Of a stretch of DNA of 5,580 nucleotides, positions 1-5,580 are shown one piece after another. Under the pieces are notes generated by a model. The model did no database searches, was not told where the DNA came from, and saw nothing but the letters and a program-made list of their open reading frames with translations. Each line of letters starts with the position of its first letter. Position 1 is the first letter of the stretch. A program made the translations under genes and the position numbers. The DNA comes from a bacterium (lineage in GTDB: Bacteria > SM23-31 > JAUVVT01), in NCBI GenBank assembly GCA_030604505.1, contig JAUVVT010000168.1, positions 1 to 5,580 of the forward strand, in the 5' to 3' direction.

Positions 1-4
1 AAGT

Positions 5-72
5 TCAGGATGACAGGTGGTGGTGCATCAGGATGACAGGTGGTGGTGCATCAGGATGACAGGTGGTGGTGC
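5..72. repeat. 23-bp tandem repeat, three copies (minisatellite)
   Basis: Three head-to-tail copies of a 23-bp unit reading TCAGGATGACAGGTGGTGG plus TGCA. They start at 5, 28 and 51 and are identical except that the last base of the third copy differs (T73 for A). Because 23 is not a multiple of 3, a translated repeat would change frame at each copy. In one frame each unit reads Met-Thr-Gly-Gly-Gly-Ala-Ser-Gly-stop, with the stop overlapping the next ATG (ATGA). This follows from the unit length and there is no ribosome binding site, so I do not call it coding. The bases just before and at the start of the array, AAGTTCAGGATGACA, look like the right arm of a dispersed palindromic repeat whose left arm would lie outside the window; that part is inference. 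Confidence 0.9.
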
Positions 73-443
73 TACTATACTTAGTCAAAACATCCTTGTC
101 ATCATTTACATCCCCTGTTAAACTTATAAAATTAACATTGTCCTTAAAGTAAATTAAACTATTACATTATCGTAAATTCTAACAGAATAGCTACGCCCTC
201 TCTTCATTTTTTTCTATCAAGAGATACCCACTTATACCTTCTGGTAGAAAAAATAATATCCTCATATCAATTAATTAATCTTACTCATCTAAGTTATTCT
301 TATATTCTCTTACCTAACTTTATAAATCATTACTTTTCATTTTTTATTGAACAAAACCTAAGAGGTGTTATATTTGAATTATTAAAGGCCAGATAAAAGA
401 ATCTCGTCATTAAGTATAGCAAGTTTGATTTTGTATTTTCCGT
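73..443. other. AT-rich non-coding spacer downstream of the aminotransferase gene
   Basis: No credible gene was found on either strand. Short frames are interrupted by stops and lack ribosome binding sites. Two weak secondary structures are visible. A 12-bp imperfect inverted repeat joins 208-219 to 242-253 around a 22-base loop; it is mostly A:T pairs and is not a convincing terminator. The GATGACAGG of the last tandem repeat (55-63) can also pair with CCTTGTCATC at 94-103, leaving one bulged base. The aminotransferase gene ends into this spacer from the right, so its transcript must stop here, but no GC-rich stem with a T-run was seen. Confidence 0.6.
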
Positions 444-1787
444 TTATGTCAGCTGGTCTCTGTTCTCGTAGATTTTCAGGACAGCATTGATTATGTCATC
501 CATATCATTTTTTGTTCCGAGGAGTTGATTCTGGCTGAAGACAACCATTTCATTGCAGATTTGATTGTTATTGGGGCAGTCATTTTCCTCCCTGTATCTT
601 TTCAATCTTTCTTTTGAGTATAGTTTTCGAAAGGTTTTTGAGTTTATCAGGTTTTCGGTCCATGGTTCTTTATCCAGTCTGAAATTAATATATCCGCTGC
701 AGGGGATACCTTCTGCGCTGAGTGCTTTCAGGAATTTACTCCTGTCAACTCCATTAAAATATTCCTTTTTATATATGAATCCATACTTATAATAGGCGCC
801 CCTTGTTGTGCCGTCGTATAGTTTTTGTGGATAAATTCCCGGGATGTCTTTGAACTTTGATGTCAGGTAGTCTGCGTTGCTGTTTCGTCTGACAGACTGT
901 TTTTCAAGAGTTTCTAATTGAGGGAGTAGAACAGCGCCTTCAAATTCGTTCATTCTATATTTTGGTCCTCCGATATCGGTGGTTCCTTTTCGTGATGTGC
1001 CGCGGTTATGGAAGGTGTAACATTTATCCATTATTTCTTCATCATTTCCAATAACAGCCCCGCCCTCTCCACAGGCAAGAACCTTGCTTGCCTGAAAGCT
1101 GAAGCATCCGAGAATTCCCATTGTGCCGCACTTTTTGCCTTTATATTCTGCGAGGTGTGCCTGACAGGCGTCTTCTATGACTTTCAGATTATGCTTTTGT
1201 GCGATGTTCATAATTTTATCCATATTAACGGGCTGTCCCATTATATGTACAGGCATAATTGCTTTTGTATTTTCATTGATTCTTTCTTCTATTTTGTCCG
1301 GGTCAATCTGAAAGGATTCAGGGTCTACGTCGATGATAACCGGCAGTGCAGGGCATATAAGAATAGCCGATATAGAACCGGGGTCGGTGTATGGCGGGAC
1401 AAGGACTTCATCCCCGCCGCCGATTTCAAGACCTGCCAAGGCGGTGTGTAATGCCTGTGTTCCGGAACCAGTTGCAAGGCAGAATTTTGTACCTATTAAT
1501 TCTGCGAATTTTTTTTCAAATGTGGGGACGGTACCTGATTTTGATTGAATTCTGCACCATATACCGCTTTTTGTGGTAGTAACTATTGATTTTACTACAT
1601 TTTCATCTGCAGTGGGCCAGGGGGGGAATTTTTTTGTTCTGACCGGTTCACCACCAAATAAAGCAAGTTTTGCAGATTTTTTGTTGTTGTTTCCACATGC
1701 AGCAATTCCGCCGGCAGCAACTGCCGATATGGCTGCTGCTGAAGCTGTTGAAATAAATTTACGCCTGGTTATATCTTTTTTGCTCAT
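444..1787 (-). CDS. Tat-exported DegT/DnrJ/EryC1/StrS-family PLP aminotransferase, probable lipoprotein
   Basis: The 447-residue protein belongs to the fold-type I PLP enzymes whose known members transaminate nucleotide-linked keto-sugars or make aminohydroxybenzoate; the substrate here is unknown. Residues 107-113 (GSGTQAL) fit the phosphate-binding turn. Asp206 in VIEDACQAH should contact the PLP ring nitrogen, and Lys235 in SFQASKVLACGEGG is the predicted Schiff-base lysine. KYRMNEF (277-282) and a C-terminal FSQNQLLG (417-424) are also family-like. The N-terminus is a Tat signal: Arg8-Arg9 in TRRKFI, an Ala-rich stretch, then the lipobox Ile28-Ala29-Ala30-Cys31. The mature domain starts near LALFGGEPVR (41-50), so the usual family length of roughly 370-400 residues is kept. 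The start is supported by AGGT 7 bases upstream. An A7/C7 tract encodes Lys-Lys-Phe-Pro-Pro at 52-56 and could slip, but the frame is intact. The family call is firm; export and lipidation are predicted. Confidence 0.93.
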   Translation of the reverse strand: MSKKDITRRKFISTASAAAISAVAAGGIAACGNNNKKSAKLALFGGEPVRTKKFPPWPTADENVVKSIVTTTKSGIWCRIQSKSGTVPTFEKKFAELIGTKFCLATGSGTQALHTALAGLEIGGGDEVLVPPYTDPGSISAILICPALPVIIDVDPESFQIDPDKIEERINENTKAIMPVHIMGQPVNMDKIMNIAQKHNLKVIEDACQAHLAEYKGKKCGTMGILGCFSFQASKVLACGEGGAVIGNDEEIMDKCYTFHNRGTSRKGTTDIGGPKYRMNEFEGAVLLPQLETLEKQSVRRNSNADYLTSKFKDIPGIYPQKLYDGTTRGAYYKYGFIYKKEYFNGVDRSKFLKALSAEGIPCSGYINFRLDKEPWTENLINSKTFRKLYSKERLKRYREENDCPNNNQICNEMVVFSQNQLLGTKNDMDDIINAVLKIYENRDQLT

Positions 1788-1834
1788 TTTTATACCTAAT
1801 AAACTTATTTTATTAATTTTATTTATTCGTAAGG

Positions 1835-1863
1835 AAAGTAAGCAATTACACTGTTTATGTCAA
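1835..1863 (-). promoter_or_regulatory. Candidate sigma-70 promoter for the exported aminotransferase
   Basis: On the minus strand a perfect TTGACA (1863-1858) is followed by a 17-base spacer and TACTTT (1840-1835). The -10 matches TATAAT at only three positions, but these are the three most conserved ones (T1, A2, T6). Transcription would start near 1828, leaving a leader of about 40 bases before the ATG at 1787. The weak -10 limits confidence. Confidence 0.4.
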
Positions 1864-1957
1864 GAGTATTGTTTTATTTTTCCACAAAATTTTTCAATTA
1901 ATTTAAAAAAATATTTGGTATCTGCATTTATTAATTTTTTATAAGTTGTTTTTTTTC

Positions 1958-1986
1958 TTGACACAAGTTAAATACTACTTTATATT
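1958..1986 (+). promoter_or_regulatory. Strong candidate sigma-70 promoter for the GAF-PAS-PAS sensor
   Basis: A perfect TTGACA (1958-1963), an optimal 17-base spacer and TATATT (1981-1986, five of six matches to TATAAT) point toward the sensor gene. Transcription would start near 1993, about 180 bases upstream of the ATG. This is the best promoter-like match I found in the window, although AT-rich DNA raises the chance of false matches. Confidence 0.65.
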
Positions 1987-1996
1987 ATAATAAAGT
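1977..1996. promoter_or_regulatory. Palindrome over the -10 element, possible operator
   Basis: Perfect 7-bp arms, ACTTTAT (1977-1983) and ATAAAGT (1990-1996), flank a 6-base centre. The palindrome spans the -10 element of the rightward promoter and reaches its predicted transcription start, which is a typical place for a repressor. It is all A:T except one base pair per arm, so chance in AT-rich DNA is a real alternative. No regulator can be assigned. Confidence 0.35.
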
Positions 1997-2043
1997 CTAA
2001 TTTACAAGTTTAAAAGATTTTCTTTTCATAGTTTTGTTTGTAA

Positions 2044-2063
2044 GGGCAAACGTGCGTTTGTTC
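2044..2063 (+). promoter_or_regulatory. GC-richer palindrome / RNA hairpin in the sensor leader
   Basis: CAAACG (2047-2052) and CGTTTG (2055-2060) form perfect arms around TG. In RNA the stem would be GGGCAAAC pairing with GUUUGUUC (2044-2051 with 2056-2063, two G:U pairs) around a GUGC loop. It lies about 50-70 bases after the predicted transcription start and stands out against very AT-rich surroundings. No T-run follows immediately, so it is not a standard terminator. It could be a protein-binding site or a leader structure. Confidence 0.45.
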
Positions 2064-2160
2064 ATACAAGGATGTCATTTAATTGAAATTTTTTGTTAAT
2101 TAATATTTATTTGTTTTTATGTTTTATTAATAATCATTACAATATAAAATTTCTAAAGAC

Positions 2161-2166
2161 GGGGGA
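2161..2166 (+). promoter_or_regulatory. Ribosome binding site that fixes the sensor start
   Basis: GGGGGA lies 7 bases before the ATG at 2174, while the longer alternative start, a TTG at 2093, has no purine-rich site in front of it. The protein from 2174 also begins with the charged helix common at the start of soluble PAS proteins. Confidence 0.75.
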
Positions 2167-2173
2167 CCAAAAA

Positions 2174-3685
2174 ATGGGTAAGCCGAGCTATCAGGAATTA
2201 AATAAGCGTTTAAAGGAGCTTCAAAAGATTGAAACTGAGCGTAAGCAAGAAGAGGAAGCAGTAAGGTGGCGCGTAGAATTAATAGAACTGATAAGTATTT
2301 TATCGACAACCTTTATAAACCTTTCACCTGATGAAACTGATGAAGAGATAACCAATACTCTGGAATTAGTCGGTAAATTTTCCAACGTTGACCGGAGTTA
2401 TGTATTTTTATTTTCTGATGACCGAAAAAAGATGAATAATACACATGAATGGTATGCTGAAGGGATTGAACCGCAAACAGAAAAACTTCAGGATTTGCAG
2501 TCTAAGTCATTCCCGTGGTGGATGAAGAAACTAAAGAAGTTTGAAAATATATATATCCCCCGGGTTGCTGCTCTTCCACGCAGTGCAAAGGCAGAAAAAG
2601 ATATACTTTTATCACAGGGTATTCAGTCACTTATTGTCGTTCCCATAGTTTATGACAATAGCCTTGTTGGTTTTCTCGGTTTTGATTCTGTGCGTTCAGA
2701 AAAAAGATGGGAGAAAGAGAATATTGCTTTACTGAAAATAATAAGTAACATTTTTGCGAACGCTTTGAAGTGTAAATGGGGGAAAGAGGAGCTGTACCGA
2801 ACCGAGGAACAATTAAAACAGCACAAAGAGCATCTTGAAGAGAAAGTAAAAGAGAGGACAGCCGAACTAACCGAAGTCAATGAAGAACTCCAAGTTGAAA
2901 TTAGTGAGCGGAAGCGGGTGGAGGAAGATTTGCGAGAGAGTGAAGAGCGATACCGTCTATTAGCTGAGAATGTTACAGATATTATCTGGAAAACGGATAT
3001 GAACCTTATGTTTACTTACGTCAGTTCATCTATTAAACGCATACTTGGTTACAGTGTCGAGGAAGCGACCGGCAAGAAAATTGAAGAGATATTGACTTCT
3101 GAGTCTTATAAAATTGCCGCAAGGATTTTTGTAGAGGAATTAACCGAAGAAAAGAGAGAGAAAAAGGATTTATTCAGGTCAAGAACAGCGGAGTTTGAAA
3201 TAATGAGGAAAGATGGGTCTACGGTAATATGTGAAACAAGAATGACTTTCCTTCGCGACCAGAGTGACAATCCTGTGGAAGTTATTGGAGTTACGAGAGA
3301 TATAAGCGAGCGGAGGAAGACAGAAAGAGAATTAAATATAGTTTACGGTGCAGTTGAGACTTCTCTTAATGCAATATTTGCAGCAGATATTGAAGGTATA
3401 GTTACTTATGCTAATCCTGAGGCAGCTAAGTTATGGGGATTCAAGAATACTAAAGCGATGGTCGGTACTAATGTTTTAGATTATTGGACAAAAGAGAGCA
3501 AGAAAAAAGCCAAAGAAATAATTAAAATATTATTGAGGAAAAGTTCTTATTCAGGAGAAGAGTTAATCGGGAAAAGAAAAGACGGGACTGAATTTCCTGT
3601 TAGAGTTAAATCGTCTATGATAAAAGATAAATCCGGAAATCCGATAAGTATGATAGGTACATTTTACGAAATCGCAAATCACTAA
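2174..3685 (+). CDS. Soluble GAF-PAS-PAS sensor protein without an output domain
   Basis: From the ATG at 2174 the product has 503 residues and no membrane segment or signal peptide. Residues 3-33 form a charged helix (KPSYQELNKRLKEL). Residues about 34-200 form a GAF domain, with family-typical stretches around QGIQSLIVVPI (148-158) and LVGFLGFDS (164-172). Residues about 203-258 form a long coiled coil (HLEEKVKERTAELTEVNEEL) that would pass signals between domains. PAS1 covers about 258-380 and ends in the PAC-type IGVTRDISERRK; PAS2 covers about 385-500 and ends at IGTFYEIANH. Proteins of this make-up normally continue into a histidine kinase, GGDEF or other output domain, but here a TAA follows PAS2 directly and no output-domain remnant is visible downstream. 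It may therefore work through a partner or be a truncated kinase. No ligand can be predicted; I saw no clear haem or flavin motif. The domain call is strong, the role unknown. Confidence 0.9.
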   Translation: MGKPSYQELNKRLKELQKIETERKQEEEAVRWRVELIELISILSTTFINLSPDETDEEITNTLELVGKFSNVDRSYVFLFSDDRKKMNNTHEWYAEGIEPQTEKLQDLQSKSFPWWMKKLKKFENIYIPRVAALPRSAKAEKDILLSQGIQSLIVVPIVYDNSLVGFLGFDSVRSEKRWEKENIALLKIISNIFANALKCKWGKEELYRTEEQLKQHKEHLEEKVKERTAELTEVNEELQVEISERKRVEEDLRESEERYRLLAENVTDIIWKTDMNLMFTYVSSSIKRILGYSVEEATGKKIEEILTSESYKIAARIFVEELTEEKREKKDLFRSRTAEFEIMRKDGSTVICETRMTFLRDQSDNPVEVIGVTRDISERRKTERELNIVYGAVETSLNAIFAADIEGIVTYANPEAAKLWGFKNTKAMVGTNVLDYWTKESKKKAKEIIKILLRKSSYSGEELIGKRKDGTEFPVRVKSSMIKDKSGNPISMIGTFYEIANH

Positions 3686-3995
3686 AGGATGTAAATATTT
3701 TAAAAGGGTTACAGGATTTTTAAAAATGTTCTTTGGTTTTTATATTTGTATGTATAGATTTAAATATACCGGAACATTGTTTCCTACATTCATTAGTATA
3801 AGCATAATTAATGCTGCGATTTTCACGATAAAATTGTCCTAATTACCAGGAACAAAAGGTCCTTCCCTGAAACGATTACTTGGTAAAAGCATCGAACAAA
3901 GAAGCCCCGAAGTGTTGTGATTATAAGTCAATTTCCTTGAATATTATTACTTTATTTTTATCATTTAAAAATGGTATTTATGAGATTGTAAATCA
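3686..3995. other. 310-bp intergenic spacer between sensor and FapA genes
   Basis: No supported gene. The middle (about 3843-3920) is less AT-rich than its flanks and stays open for 25 codons in one plus frame and for a similar stretch on the minus strand. Neither has a good start, so this may be a decayed gene fragment or chance. TTACCAGG (3843-3850) can pair with CTTGGTAA (3879-3886), with one G:U pair, around 28 bases. A 28-residue minus-strand frame (3826-3740, GTG start) is noted under findings. No convincing terminator for the sensor gene was found. A candidate promoter for FapA lies at the right end. Confidence 0.55.
3937..3964 (+). promoter_or_regulatory. Candidate promoter for the FapA gene
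   Basis: TTGAAT (3937-3942, four of six matches to the -35 consensus), a 16-base spacer and TATCAT (3959-3964, five of six) would start transcription near 3972, about 25 bases before the FapA ATG. The match is moderate and the region is AT-rich. It fits the idea that FapA is transcribed separately from the sensor. Confidence 0.35.
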
Positions 3996-5486
3996 ATGAA
4001 AATTGAAGTTCAAATATCAGATAATAATAATGCGGCTCATCTTTTGGTCATAGTAGATAAAAAAGAAGCAGACATTAAATTGACCGAGGAAGAGCTTCAT
4101 ACTGCGCTGAGTAATAAAGGTATAAATACCGGAATTGATTCTGCTGCTATAAAACAAATTATATCAGATAAGATTTATAACAAACCTGTTTGTGCGGCTA
4201 ATGGAGTTCCTCCGAAGGCAGTAGAAAACGCCAGGGTAGAGATTTTGAAGAAGCCCAAAAAGAAGAGCGATATAACAGCTCCAAAAACAGATGATGGCGG
4301 GGTAGATTATTATTCTCCAAGGGAGGGTTTTTTGGTTTATGTCCGAAAGGGTGATGTTCTTGCAGTAAAATATCCACCAACTGTTGGGGAAACAGGTAAA
4401 AATATTTTTGGAGAGACAGTTCCAGGGCTATTGGGCAAAGAAATATCCTTAGAATTGTTTACCGGAAGGAATACAGTCATTAAAAAAAATCAAATTATTG
4501 CTGAAGCGGACGGTATTTTGGAACTTGACGGATTGCAAATAAATGTACTGAATGTATACGAGATTTCGGACAATATTGGAAAGAGTACCGGGTCTATTGA
4601 CATTCCACGTGATTTAAATTGCAAATTAATAGTAAAAGGTGATGTTCAGAGGGGTTATAAAGTTTTCTGTTCAGATCTTTATGTTCAAGGATGTATTGAG
4701 AATGCTGTTGTTACAGCAAAAAACCTTGAAGTAAAAGAAGGTATTGTTGGTGTGGGAAAACAGAAGGTGACTGCTGATAATATTCTGGTTGGATATATTA
4801 ACGGTTCAAGAGAGATTCATGCAAATACAATTATTGTTTTAAGAGAGATAAGCAATGGCGCCAAAGTTTATTCCAATGTTGTGAAGGCGCATACAATTCA
4901 GGGAAGCGAAGTTATAGGGAAGGATGCTATTTGGGCAGATTATATAAATGGCAATAATACTATTTTTATTGGAATTGATTATAGGGCAAAACTGGAACAG
5001 GATGAACTACACAAAAGGATATTGGCTATGGATAGTCCAATTGAAGAACTAAAAAAGGGGGAATTTCTCAATGCCAAGCGAATGAGAAAACTTGCTGAAT
5101 TGGCACGTGTAAATCCTAAACATCCAATGCTACGAAAGGAAATTCCTAAAATAAAAGAAGCCAAAGAAAAGCTTGATGATTCGATTAAAAAAAAGATAGA
5201 GTTAATAAAGAAAAGAGAAAAAATCGCATCAGAGATATATTCTAAAAGGGAATCTTTTTTATTTGTGCGTTCAAATTTTGGTAAAGACAGTTCGGGAGGA
5301 TATATTGTAGATCCAAGTATAACTATCAATATCAGGGGGGAGATTGAAAAAATTAATGATATTACACCGGGGGGAATATTTACGCTCGGACCTCATGGGA
5401 TTTCTCATTCGTTGAAATACAATATAAAAGAGATAAGAAGCAAATTTGATGATTACTTTAACGCATCTAAAGATGCAGCTATTTAG
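3996..5486 (+). CDS. FapA / DUF342 family protein
   Basis: The 496-residue protein is full length for the family (commonly about 450-600). The N-terminal region has family-typical KGINTGIDSAAIKQII (41-56) and CAANGVPPKAVENA (66-79), then YYSPREGFLVYVRKGDVLA (105-123) and VGETGKNIFGETVPG (130-144). Residues about 195-325 show the Gly-rich repeating beta pattern of a right-handed beta-helix (IVKGDVQRGYKVFCSDLYVQ, then LEVKEGIVGVGKQKVTADNI). Residues about 328-420 form a Lys/Glu-rich coiled coil, followed by a short beta-rich C-terminal segment. There is no signal peptide or membrane segment, so it should be cytoplasmic. The family is named for a Vibrio protein needed for polar flagellum assembly, but members also occur without flagellar genes, and none is visible here. 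An upstream in-frame TGA (3981-3983) makes 3996 the first available ATG. Its ribosome binding site is poor (only GAG at 3982-3984). The family call is strong; the function is uncertain. Confidence 0.93.
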   Translation: MKIEVQISDNNNAAHLLVIVDKKEADIKLTEEELHTALSNKGINTGIDSAAIKQIISDKIYNKPVCAANGVPPKAVENARVEILKKPKKKSDITAPKTDDGGVDYYSPREGFLVYVRKGDVLAVKYPPTVGETGKNIFGETVPGLLGKEISLELFTGRNTVIKKNQIIAEADGILELDGLQINVLNVYEISDNIGKSTGSIDIPRDLNCKLIVKGDVQRGYKVFCSDLYVQGCIENAVVTAKNLEVKEGIVGVGKQKVTADNILVGYINGSREIHANTIIVLREISNGAKVYSNVVKAHTIQGSEVIGKDAIWADYINGNNTIFIGIDYRAKLEQDELHKRILAMDSPIEELKKGEFLNAKRMRKLAELARVNPKHPMLRKEIPKIKEAKEKLDDSIKKKIELIKKREKIASEIYSKRESFLFVRSNFGKDSSGGYIVDPSITINIRGEIEKINDITPGGIFTLGPHGISHSLKYNIKEIRSKFDDYFNASKDAAI

Positions 5487-5523
5487 AATTTAAAAGTCAC
5501 ACTAAAAGAACTTGTATTTGAAA

Positions 5524-5528
5524 AGGAG
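5524..5528 (+). promoter_or_regulatory. Strong ribosome binding site before the right-edge gene
   Basis: AGGAG lies 9 bases upstream of the ATG at 5538. It is much stronger than the site in front of FapA. It supports a real gene start at the window edge and hints that this gene is translated more efficiently than FapA if the two share a transcript. Confidence 0.75.
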
Positions 5529-5537
5529 TAATTATAA

Positions 5538-5580
5538 ATGGAAATAGATGAGAAAAAGAAGCAAGTAATAGAAAAAATTG
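5538..5580 (+). CDS. Start of an unidentified gene, cut by the window edge
   Basis: Only 14 codons are visible, reading MEIDEKKKQVIEKI. The start is supported by AGGAG 9 bases upstream. It begins 51 bases after the FapA stop on the same strand, and the gap shows no terminator-like structure, so it probably belongs to the same transcription unit. The N-terminus is highly charged and has no signal peptide so far, suggesting a cytoplasmic protein that begins with a helix. No family can be named from so few residues. Confidence 0.75.
   Translation, partial: MEIDEKKKQVIEKI

Larger units (their letters stand above)
1788..2173. other. Divergent regulatory region between aminotransferase and sensor genes
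   Basis: This 386-bp AT-rich spacer separates the outward-facing start codons. It carries a candidate sigma-70 promoter in each direction, both with a perfect TTGACA -35 element. If the rightward promoter is used, the sensor mRNA has a leader of about 180 bases containing a short GC-richer palindrome. The stretch 2093-2173 is open in frame with the sensor gene from a TTG codon, but that TTG has no ribosome binding site, so I treat it as leader. No known riboswitch could be recognised. Confidence 0.7.

Noticed and set aside
1..72. CRISPR array
   Set aside because: The copies abut with no spacers between them, so this is a simple tandem repeat.
10..121. Chain of tiny ORFs in the tandem repeat (MTGGGASG with ATGA overlaps) and a 21-residue frame from 56
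   Set aside because: The ATGA overlaps follow from the 23-base unit length; there is no ribosome binding site and no coding character.
208..253. Hairpin as terminator of the aminotransferase transcript
   Set aside because: The stem is mostly A:T with a 22-base loop, lies nearly 200 bases past the stop codon, and its T/A runs are part of the stem instead of following it.
565..1944. Plus-strand open frames of 62-147 codons across the aminotransferase gene
   Set aside because: They lie opposite a clearly conserved PLP enzyme and their translations show no family features; they are shadows of it.
2093..2173. TTG-started 27-residue N-terminal extension of the sensor protein
   Set aside because: It has no ribosome binding site, an unusual hydrophobic/Asn-rich composition and AT-rich leader character. 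The ATG at 2174 has GGGGGA at good spacing and begins a typical PAS-protein helix.
2041..2173. c-di-GMP (GEMM-I) riboswitch suggested by AGGGCAAAC at 2043-2051
   Set aside because: The second strand of the fold, the conserved CGCAAAGC-type segment and the following helices are absent; the rest of the leader is plain AT-rich sequence.
3698..3726. Paired TTTTAAAA motifs after the sensor stop as a terminator
   Set aside because: Each is a self-complementary A/T run without a GC stem or loop; nothing distinguishes them from background AT-rich sequence.

Overview
The window is AT-rich bacterial DNA with three complete genes, the first 14 codons of a fourth, and unusually roomy AT-rich spacers. 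Nothing settles the phylum. A lipoprotein-type Tat signal on a DegT-family enzyme, a PAS sensor with a charged 'KPSYQELNKRLKEL'-type N-terminus and a FapA (DUF342) protein together suggest a Gram-negative-type environmental lineage. Planctomycete/anammox-like bacteria, deltaproteobacteria-like groups or an uncultured candidate phylum would all fit; this is inference from general family knowledge.

Layout: (i) Positions 1-72 hold a three-copy, 23-bp tandem repeat at the left edge, which may be the tail of a dispersed repeat. (ii) Positions 73-443 are AT-rich and show no gene. (iii) Positions 444-1787 (minus strand) encode a DegT/DnrJ/EryC1/StrS-type PLP aminotransferase with a Tat signal and a lipobox, so it is predicted to be folded in the cytoplasm and exported. 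(iv) Positions 1788-2173 are a divergent regulatory region with a candidate promoter in each direction, a palindrome over one -10 element and a second palindrome in the long leader. (v) Positions 2174-3685 (plus) encode a soluble GAF-PAS-PAS sensor with no output domain. (vi) Positions 3686-3995 are a 310-bp spacer with a candidate promoter near its end. (vii) Positions 3996-5486 (plus) encode a full-length FapA/DUF342 protein. (viii) From 5538 a new gene begins behind a strong ribosome binding site, 51 bp after FapA, and is probably co-transcribed with it.

The genes do not form an obvious pathway. The aminotransferase is divergently oriented and stands alone, with no sugar-biosynthesis neighbour in view. 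The sensor and FapA point the same way but are separated by 310 bp, so they are probably separate transcription units. No CRISPR array, tRNA, rRNA, intact insertion sequence or recognisable defence system is visible. The most unusual items are the exported PLP enzyme, the outputless sensor and its long palindrome-bearing leader, and the edge repeat.
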